A stretch of DNA of 64,000 nucleotides, taken from NCBI RefSeq assembly GCF_047663525.1, contig NC_092587.1, forward strand, positions 46,770,501 through 46,834,500, written 5' to 3'. The DNA comes from Anas platyrhynchos (Eukaryota; Chordata; Aves; Anseriformes; Anatidae). The notes under the pieces were generated by a model. The model did not search any database and had not been told where the DNA came from. It was given only the letters and a program-made list of their open reading frames with translations. A program made the position numbers and the translations under genes. The stretch's first letter is position 1. The number at the start of each line of letters is the position of its first letter. Below are positions 13,417-23,900 of the stretch, in pieces.

Positions 13417-13497
13417 TTGCAGGTTGAAGTATCATGGACAGAAGATAGCTTGGATGATATGTTTTGCTAGTGTCTCCCTGCAGTTTCAGTTTTAACG
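13417..13497 (+). promoter_or_regulatory. USP44: USP44 5'-UTR segment with three upstream ATGs
   Basis: It lies between a strong acceptor and the USP44 start codon. It contains ATG at 13,434 (five-codon ORF ending TAG at 13,446-13,448), ATG at 13,454 (13 codons, ending TAA at 13,493-13,495) and ATG at 13,459 (ending TAG at 13,468-13,470). The second of these stops two bases before the USP44 ATG at 13,498, a spacing that allows reinitiation. This suggests translational restraint of USP44. Confidence 0.6.
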
Positions 13498-14931
13498 ATG
13501 GATAAGTGTAAGCACATAGGACGTCTGCGACTGGCCCAGGATCACTCCATCCTGAATCCTCAGAAATGGCACTGCGTGGACTGCAACACCACCGAATCCG
13601 TGTGGGCATGCCTCAGCTGCTCGCACGTGGCCTGCGGCAGATACATCGAAGAACATGCACTAAAGCACTTTCAGGAGAACGGTCACCCAGTGGCGTTGGA
13701 AGTAAACGAGCTGTATGTTTTCTGTTATCTCTGTGACGATTATGTTCTTAATGATAACGCGACGGGAGATTTAAAGCTGTTGCGGAGTACATTAAGTGCA
13801 ATCAAGAGTCAGAACTATGAGTGCACTACTCGTAGCGGGAGGACTTTGCGTTCGATGGCGGCCAGCGATGACTCCTACCTGGCGCATGACGGTGCCCAAG
13901 CCGTGCTTCGGAATCAGGATCGCATGTTCACGGCGCTGTGGCACAGGCGGCGCGCGTTCATGGGCAAGGTATTCAGGTCATGGTTTCAGCTGACGCCGAG
14001 TGGAAAAAAGATTCTGGAGGAAGAAAAGCGTTGGGAAGAGGAGGAGGAAAGAAGGGACAAAGCTAGAAAGAGGAGACAAGAACGAAAGCGCCAGTTGAAA
14101 GAAGAGATGGAAAAGATGCCCCCAAGGAAGAGTTCTCGTTTACAAAACCAGATTAGAATGTTCTCAAAAACAGCACCCTGCATGCAAAAAGCATCACAGA
14201 AATTGGAATCTGTGGCAGAGTTGAAAGAAACGTATACCTCAGATGAAGTAAGATTGAAAAAAATAAGTGACTCCCCAATCAAACGAAGGCCCACAGTGAC
14301 TCCAGGAGTGACAGGACTGAGAAACCTGGGAAATACGTGCTATATGAACTCTATCCTGCAGGTATTAAGTCACTTACTTATTTTTCGAGAATGCTTTTTA
14401 AAGCTTGATCTCAACCAAACTCAGGAACTGCTGGCAACGGCAGCCAGTGGTAAAACCAGATCTTCATCTAAACACCCTTCAGTAACTGCCTCAACATTGC
14501 AAGTGAGTGAGAACCAAGAGAAAGGAAAGGGATCATCTTCTGTGAGGCGGTCTAGTTTATCCTCTGGATTAAGTGGAGGAGCATCAAAAAGTAGAAATAT
14601 GGAACTTATTCAGCCCAGGGAGCCCAGTTCAAAGCATATTTCTCTTTGTCACGAGCTGCATACTCTGTTTCAAGTGATGTGGTCTGGCAAATGGGCGCTT
14701 GTGTCTCCGTTTGCTATGCTTCATTCTGTGTGGAGACTAATTCCAGCCTTCAGAGGATATGCCCAACAAGATGCTCAGGAATTCCTTTGTGAACTTTTGG
14801 ATAAAGTGCAGCAGGAACTGGAGACTACGGGGACCAGATACCCAGCTCTCATCCCTGCTTCTCAAAGAAAACTTATAAAACAGGTTTTGAATGTGGTTAA
14901 CAACATTTTTCATGGACAGCTATTAAGTCAG
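13498..14931 (+). CDS. USP44: USP44 coding exon 1
   Basis: This 478-codon exon holds the zinc finger, linker, Cys box and the QQDAQEFL motif. It ends in LLSQ, followed by CAG|GTATGT, phase 0. The start is chosen because it opens the conserved zinc-finger sequence. The open frame continues 13 codons into the intron, which is not part of the protein. Confidence 0.95.
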
Positions 14932-17900
14932 GTATGTTTTTATGATGGTTTTAAGATGTGTAATGATTTGTAGTTATGAATTTATACTGGTTGACGATCA
15001 GCACACTTCAAAGGTTAATAAATTTGTAATTACCAAGGAAGGATGGGGAGGATATAGTATATACTATTTTAGAAGAAAGGTCATCTCAGTACTCCTAAAA
15101 ATTTCAGTAGAAGAGTCACCTGATTAACATAAAAGTTATAAATTTGGTATTATAAAGCACCTTCCTGAAGCTACTGATAAACATCTGACTGCCATTAAAC
15201 ATCAACTGATAAGCAGTAATAAAGAATTTACAGTTTCAAGCATCTAGTAGGCTGTAGTGATACCAGAGAAAAGGTGTTATTCTAGTATAAATGGCAGCTG
15301 TTTTTGTAACGGATGCCTTGCAAGGAATAATTTGTATTATTTCAGTAATCAGGTTGAATTTGAGATTCATTACTACAAAGTAATTGTTTGCTGCGGTGCT
15401 ATGTACAATGGTGCTAATCCTTTCCGTTACAACACAAAGATATAGAAGGCTCTGTCAACACAGGAATCAAATCCGTAGGGTGGAGGCAATGGTTGTTTTC
15501 CTCTTTTAATGACTGTTCTTTTTTATTATTGTTTTTGCTTTCTTCTTAGCTTCCTGCTAAGTGCTTCAGTGTGTCCACATTCTCTTAGGCACATCCCAAC
15601 TGTGTGTGTGCGTGTGTGTACAAACAACTGAGAACTGCCTGAACCAACAAATGCTGATTTCTGTTGAATGCATCAAAAAAACTAACCGCATTGCAACAGG
15701 AGCAGAGGGTAGAACGGGTAGATCATCCTCTACCGTGTGTTTGGCCCAGTGTCAGAGCACTTCTGCTGGCATATTTAGTTTTCTCAGGGCAGTTAACATC
15801 TCTGGGGTAAGGATTGTGCTGGTAGAAGAGTCTTTTATATCGTATCATCAAAGTTTTTGTTTTGTTTTGTTTTTAATTGAAAATCACAATCCTCTCTAAC
15901 ATAGTAACTTTGATACGAAAAGAAAGAAATTGCCTAAGTATACTGTCACGGCTTGGTTTGCATTCCAAGCCTTTGTATAGGAATGATTTTCTGGAAGAAT
16001 TTTGAAGGCTCTGAAGACATATTATTTTGCTAGCACCACTCCTTTCACTTGTTTTTAGCTCTACGTGAAGAGGCTTGTGGCTAGAAACCCTCCCACCTTC
16101 CTGAAACTAGGGAGGGGAACAGTGAGAATTCACTCAAGTGTCATCAAGTGAGCCTGAAAAAGAACTGAACGCGCTCAGGCTGTGCTGTGACTGCAGCTCG
16201 GTGCTTTTACCCCAGCCGGTCAGGATCTGTATGCAAAATACAGCCCCGGCGAACTTCACAGCGCCTAGAGCAGGCAGAACAGGGGGAAGGGCGTGAGGCT
16301 GCTGCCTGCCCTGATGTCTCCCCGGCTCCTGGGGCAGTTTCCACGGGTGGTGTCCAGCACTTCACCTCCTGACGTTCCCTCTGTGGTCTCGCTCCTCTGC
16401 TCCAGTCCAGTCTTCACCAGCCTTTTGAACAGAAGGGATTTTTGAACAGAAGTGGTACTTTGACAATCCGAACACTTTAAGGGATGTATGTACTCCTTGT
16501 CCTTAAGTGCTTAACCCTATCCACCTACAAGCTGCAAGAGAAATACAATTTCTCTGTAGGAGATAGCTGGAACGGTAGCCCGCTGCCTTTATTCAGAAAA
16601 TAGGATGGGATTTTAATCTAGAATATTTTGGAATCACATCTTTGTTCAGTGAACAAGGGGAGTGGGGAAGCTGGTTTCTGTGCAGCAGTTGCCTTCCATT
16701 TTAGGATCGCAGAGTTGTTACACTCACTGCCCATTAGTACCACGAGTATTAGTTAAAGACATTTGATTCTGTGAGATACTCAAGTGCACTGAAGTCAGTC
16801 TACTTGACCTTTAAACCTCGGGAGCTGCTGTTGATACAGTACACAGAGGATCGCTTGCCATGCAGATAAGCTGTCTGTTTGCTCAGGTTCTGCGTTACTT
16901 TCACGTGTGCCATAAAACACAGCCCTTCTTGCGGGTGCTGTGCCGTAACCTGCAGGGAAGCCCCAGTCCAGAGCTTGCCATCAGCCTGTTGCCAGAGGGA
17001 CGGTGCCTGATTCAGCGCTGCACCTCCGTGCAGAGTGCAGGGCTAAGAGGGGAGGAAATGGGACGTGTGAGAATCTTGCTCAGGTTTCTTTCTGATAACC
17101 AGAAAAAGCTGTAGGTGTTGTCAAAATTACGCCTTTTAGATGAGTTTCTTTTTGTTTCTCTTTTAAAGTTCTGAGCTGATCCAAAGTAAGTCTTCCCCAC
17201 CTACGACTTCTCTTTATGGAATACAAAACCAGGTAATGAGTAACTCCCAGAATAGCGTGTGTGTGAGTGTGGACAATTGGATTGCCTCTTGGCTTTTATC
17301 AACTTTATTGACTCCAATATCCTTTGTAGGATTAAAGATTTTTGCTTTGCAGTACTGATTGTGAAACCTTACTTCCCCTAGATACTGTGGCTATGTAAGA
17401 TACAGCTACAAAGCCTTTCCTCTCTCTTCTTTCCTTTTTTTACACGCTAGTCTTCCTCCAGTGGTTGCCTGGGGAAAATTGTACTGTGGTACTTCTTGGG
17501 CAAAAGGAGCCTTCGTCTTGTAAACCCATGCTTTCAGATGCAGATCTGCTGAAGCAGTGGCCCATTCCTCAGCCCCGCTAGGACTGCAAGGAGATGCCAG
17601 TATGCCTATTAAAATACCAGTTATTTTCCATCCCTCCATGCTTGTACTCTTGTGGAAGAAAGGATACCCATTCTCTGCTGTGCTGGAGTGGAAAATGAGG
17701 AGAAGAGCTCACTGTGAAGTTATGTGCTGGGGTAAACTGACCTCGTGAACTGATCCACAGCTCCTTGATGTACACTTCAGGAACTGAAGTAGGTCAGCTA
17801 CCATCTCTCTGGTTTTTATTGGCTTAGGTTTTTTGTGATGGTCCCAGCTAATTAGCACAGTGTGCAACAGTTTTTAAGGTATGCTTATTTCATTTTTTTC

Positions 17901-20900
17901 CCAACATTAAGTAAGCAAGGAGTGGTTTTCATGCTACAGGGTGAAAGCCTTGCTGTAGTCAAAATAAACAACATCACCTGTTCTCCACTGCCCGCTGGTG
18001 CCCTGCGCTAGCTGCCTGACTGCAGAAAGCTGTCGGGTTGGTCAGGCGTGATTTTCCCATCATAAATCCACGCTGGCAGTTCCTGATCGTCTTATCCCTT
18101 GGTACACTGGGACATGTTTTCCAGGAATACTTGCTCCCTCAGCCTTCCCATAGATGAAGGTGACAGTTCTCCTGGCTCTGGAGGCTCTTGTCCCCGAAGG
18201 CAGGAGTGACACTTGCTTTCTTCACATCCTCAGGGACCTCCCGCAGTTGCCAGGACCTTGCCAAGGCAGGAACAGCCTCGCAGTGCCAGCAGCCCTGAAT
18301 CAATACAGGATTTGTGTGAGAGCTGCTTGGAACCCAACTCAGTGAAGAAAACTGATGCTGAGTTGTGGCTGCAGTGTTTCACTGAACTGGCGCGTGTTGC
18401 AAAGCAGCCAGCAGCTGTTGATTTCCCTGTGTTGTGCTGGTGAATAACCCCAGATTTAATGTGAATGACGAAAAGTAGCTAGCCAACGTAATTTCAAGAT
18501 TTTTTTTTTTTTTGATGAGGAGCCCTTTGGAAACCATGCTGTTTGGGGGTGGGTTTTGGAAGTCTGTTGTGAGGGTTTCATTGCCTTTGAGTCTGGTGCC
18601 TCACGAAAAGCTCTCGGCCTGCTTTCAGTAACAGCAGCAGCAAACCCAGCAGGGAAAGCGCCGGGCACTGGCTTGGCTCCTGGAGGCCTGAATTTCCCCT
18701 GCAGCAAAGCTGTGAGCAGTTACCGTGTCCTCTTAGGACAAACCTGCCTTTGGTAACGAGCCTCTTTCCGCAGTAATTACCCTTTAAATATCCAACACCT
18801 AGCTGGAACTGGCTTTTCCTATCTCCAGACACCCTGAAAGCAAACAGGATCCCGCTCGATAACCCTGGGGAAGCGGCTGATTGTGTGTAAGGGGGAATGC
18901 AGCCAAGCAGTTTGCAGCGCCCTGGGAAATGGATATGCAGGGCCCGGAGAGGCCTCACAAATGTAAATGGTGTCGGGAGTTTCAAAAGGCACAGCCTCCC
19001 TGTGCATGTCCTGCTCCATTTACTTGCTCAACTGGTGAGCTTTGGGACGAATTGGCCGAGAAAAGGGGAAATGAGCGGTCTTTGGGCTGTTTGAAGCCCT
19101 GGGGTTTTGGGGGCTGTGCTGTGAATGCAGGTCTGGGGACAGCCCGAGGGGGCTGTGATGCAGCGCTGGGTGTGCAGGCTCACACTGAATAACCTGGTAA
19201 AGGCTCTGAGGACTTCGGGTTGATAATGGGAGCATTTACACTCAAACCAATGCACGACCCGTGGGCTGGTTTTTGTATTTTGATCTCTCCCACATGCTGG
19301 CTGCCGTGCTTCCATATATACTGTCTGCTTCTCCCTGCTGCCTGAGTCAGAAGGGGACGGGCAGTTGCTTGCCAGCTGGATGAAGGTGACTTTTTACCTT
19401 AATCTCTACGGGCCATTGAATCACAGACCGTGGTTTGCTGTAGTTTGCCCGTGGTGTTCTGTTAAACACAGATCATTTCGATGACGGGGTAGTCAGCACC
19501 ACGAGGTCGGGTTATCTTTGTAAGGGAGGAAACACCGAGTGGCAGTGGTGTTGGAGGTCGTGTTACAGCAATCAAACCCCCTTAATTACATTGCTATGGA
19601 AAAATTGCGCTGCTTTTTGTGTGGGTATTTCCTATCTTGTGAAAACCTCAGTAGCAGTGGAAGCCCAGAGATGGGGCTGCCCACCTTACTGCGCTTACAG
19701 CAGGGATGGTAACAGTTGCCTTTCTTCCATGCTGGTGTTGTAGGGACCATGAGCAAAGCAGAGCTGCTCCTGCTGCAGCAATATGTTAACCATTTCCTTC
19801 GGCTGCATTTAGGCTGAATGCCACCCGGGGCAGTGGCTGTCCATCAAATTATTGCGGGCTCAGTGATGCTTGTCTGAGTGGCCTCCGTGCTTAGCTTGAA
19901 TCAAGCAATCCGATCCAGCTCTTTTCAGGCTGGCCTTTGGCCCATGATTGAATGCTGAGCTTTAACCAAACAATTGTACGTAGCGCCCGCCTTACAAGGC
20001 AGGAGAGGAGGAGGATGGTTGGGGCAGAGCATAAAGTAGGGATTTCAGCCGGCTAAAAGCAGTAGTTTACTTTCTTTGCTTTCTAAATGTAGGCTTCTTG
20101 TGTCATTTTGTTATAATGACAACATTAGGACTTCCTAAAAAAGCAGTTACTGAATGTAACAGAGAGGTGAAATTAAACTCCGAATTTGTAAAATATAGCA
20201 ATGAAAAGTAAGCAAATTCACTTCCCTTTTACTCTCACGAATACTCACACCAAGAAAAGATGTTGGACAGATGCAAAAAGATTTTACTGGCTCTCTGAGT
20301 TCATATTTGTCTGTTTCTTTTTTCTTTTTTTTTTTTTAAACTCTCATCTGGTTCCACCTACCTTTCTGCAGTTTATACAGTTTTAACACTTTCAATGCAA
20401 AAACAACACGTGGGTTGTGCTGTGTGAGTGCTGGTGGAGCATTAGATGAAGGGATCCTGCTGGAGCAGCAGCAGAAGTGGTGGGAGCATGGCCAGAGGAC
20501 TGGTGCAGGTGGCTTCCAGGGGAGGGAAGGATCCTCCTCCTTGTTGTGCCAGGCCTGGCTAAGAAAAATAGTTTTTATCTTTGTTCCAGCCTCCATTTAC
20601 ATCTCATTTAGCACCCAGTGTGTGTGTGTGCAGGAGCAGTTGTTGCACAATGGCTGGCAGGGCTGGGTGTGTGGTTATTCGAATACTCCGGGGTACTTGG
20701 CTGTTTGGGAATTTGCAAATCCCGGATAGCTCCCAACAGCCCAGCTCTGCAGCACCCAGCCGGGGAGGCGTGTCGGGGAGGAGTGTCTTGCATTTGAGGA
20801 AATAACTGCAGCTCTGCATCGGCACAGAAGTCAGCCAGCACAAGCCAGCTTTGCTCACAGTTGCACAAGGGGATGAGAAGCAACACTTGCACCAGCTTCT

Positions 20901-23900
20901 CTTTTCTGAGGAGCAGAATTTGGAAGCTGAACCAATTACATGTCTTTTACTTTGGGATAGCGTTTATTAACTAGTTGGGAAAGAGGATCTTAAAATAACC
21001 TAGGTTATTAACGTGGCATGCTAAATTTAAAACCTCAGAGCTTGTTAAAATGATCCATTCTTTGTTCATGTGTGTAGTTCATCCTAAGCCCATTAATCTT
21101 CAGTGTGCATTCAAGTTCAACAAAATCTTGCTTGAGTAACTTGTCAATCAAACAAACTTTTGGCTCAACAAAATCACCCATTTGTACAGCAGAAATCTAT
21201 TAGTCATTCTGTGTTTATGCAGGAGTTAGTTTGAACTGTGGCCAAACATATCATTTTGTCTCCAAGTCTAGATTCCAGCTCTGAATTACTAATAGTTTGT
21301 GGCTTTGAAACGTTGCCAGATGTTAGCGCTTACAAAAGGAGCTCCTGTCAGTGTAAATTAAAACGGAAGATTCTCCTCTTTTCTGCCGTGTAAGTTCAAA
21401 GTTTTGTTTTCTAAGAACAAGACAGAGACGTTCTCTTCTTAGAAGTTAGAGCAACTAACAGCTTTCCTAACGCTGGTGCTAAACACGTGTGCCTGTACAC
21501 AAACGTCCATGTGCATTAGGAAGCTAATGCATAGATTGGATATAAGCTGCTGTGGCTAATAAATGTATTAAATAAAGAATTGCTCACAAGAATAGCTAGA
21601 AGGAAGGTACCATGAGGTGACAGATTTGCCTTTATGTCAATGGTCATGAAATAGCAAAGCAGGGTGAATAATTGTGTAACAGCAAATCTCCACGGGGAAA
21701 TAATCACAGAATCACAGAATTTCTAGGTTGGAAGAGACCTCAAGATCATCGAGTCCAACCTCACAGCTAACAGTCCCCACTAAACCATATCCCTAAGCTT
21801 TACATCTAAACGTCTTTTAAAGACTTCCAGGGATGGTGACTCCACCACTTCCCTGGGCAGCCTGTTCCAGTGTCTAACAACCCTTTCGGTAAAGAAGTTC
21901 TTCCTAACATCCAACCTAAAACTCCCGTGGCGCAACTTAAGCCCATTCCCCCTCATCCTGTCACCAGGCACGTGGGAGAACAGGCCAACCCCCACCTCGC
22001 TACAGCCTCCTTTAAGGTATCTGTAGAGAGCGATAAGGTCGCCCCTGAGCCTCCTCTTCTCCAGGCTGAACAAGCCCAGCTCCCTCAGCCGCTCCTCGTA
22101 GGACTTGTTCTCCAGGCCCCTCACCAGCTTCGTCGCCCTTCTCTGGACCCGCTCAAGCACCTCGATGTCCTTCTTGTAGCGAGGGGCCCAAAACTGAACA
22201 CAGTACTCGAGGTGCAGCCTCACCAGAGCCGAGTACAGGGGGACGATCACCTCCCTAGCCCTGCTGGTCACAGTGTTTCTGATACAAGCCAGGATGCCGT
22301 TGGCCTTCTTGGCCACCTGAGCACACTGCTGGCTCATATTCAGCCGACTGTCCACCATCACTCCCAGGTCCTTCTCTGCCTGGCAGCTCTCCAACCACTC
22401 ATCTCCCAGCCTGTAGCTCTGCTTGGGGTTATTGCGCCCCAGGTGCAGGACCCGGCACTTGGCCATGTTGAACTTCATGCAGTTGAAGGAGCTCTCAAAC
22501 CCAGCAGTGCATCTTCACATTCGTGTAAGCTTGCTAACCTAACTGCAGACCCAGCAGCGTTGAGGCACGCCTGCATGATGGTGATATTTGAATCCCTCAC
22601 GGATCTCCATTCCTTTATTGCTACGTCTTTGCATTAGTTGTTCCAAGCAGCTTGTGGTGTTTCCTTAAATAGGAAGCGTGCTTATAGAGACGGTATTTGG
22701 CAATTGTTTGCCCTTGTGGTTGCAAACTTGCATATTCCATTGATATCCACTTAGTATAGAGCAGGAGTGGTGGTGTTTCATTGCACCCAACTGTTCTCTG
22801 AGCTGATAAGTAACAGCTATCTTGACAGTAGGTCTGATATGAAAATTGTGAGTTCCTGTAGTCCTCCATGGGAAAGTTCAATTGTTGGGAAGAGTTGGGA
22901 GCATGTTGGATGCTTATGGAAGTTTTGTGAAAGCTATTTACCTATCTGAGCTCAATTAAAATCCAGCTTGACACAGTTTTTCAGAAGGCATGTATACTAG
23001 AGCAGTGAGGTTAGAGCTGCTTGTGTCAGTGGTCAAGAGCAGCTTTGAAGCCAATTAATACATTCCTGACAATAGAAAACTTCTGTAATTACTCGTTAGG
23101 ATTGTATTGTACTTTGACTATTGCACTGAACATATGAAGGGGAAATTTTTACTCTCTCACATGCTTAAGATTTACTGACATTTCTTTATAACCTTTATGA
23201 GCTATGTTTGTTACAGTCTATACGGAGTTTCACTACCAAATAGTAGTAGCTTCAACTGCTGATAGAAATTGCTCATTCACGTGGATCACAGAAAGGTAGA
23301 GGTCTGCTGGAGGAAGAATAAAATGATGTGATGCTCTTCTATTAGCAGCTCAAGCTGGCGTTTAGAAGATTGTATTGCAAATCAAATCCTAATATGTTTC
23401 CATTCTAGCTTAGAAGAGCTACTGCTTTTAACTTACTTCCCTAAATATTAAATATTTTCATACATTGTCTGCATCTGCATTACCTGCATTTTGAGGTAGA
23501 CTCACTTCACTTCTTGATATTTTATTTGTGTTGTCTTACTGCTTGTCCTTTCCCTAGTGTGACGATAGATCCACTTACTGAAAGAAGAAATAATTTATTT
23601 TTACCTGTTAATTTTTCTTTGAAGAAGTGTGCTTCCTAATCCAGGCTTCCCTGGAAGACTTACAAAGTAAGAAGGATACGACTGTAAAATCCTGAGCTGT
23701 GGTTTGTTTTTTAAATTAACCTAAATTATAGTTTCTTTCTTTCATATAATTTTTTGTTTTGGAGTATTTCTTTTTAGAGAAAAGACTCGTGATTCTGCCA
23801 GCTGATTTCTCTTGGACAGTGCCAGACAGACCATTTTGACACTTCTTTTGTTTCTCAGTAAAACATAGGAACACTTAGCCATTTGTGGTAACACTATTGG

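Noticed and set aside
21870-22637. Plus-strand frame of 255 codons over the CR1 element
   Set aside because: It is the complement of the CR1 reverse transcriptase frame and has no family of its own.
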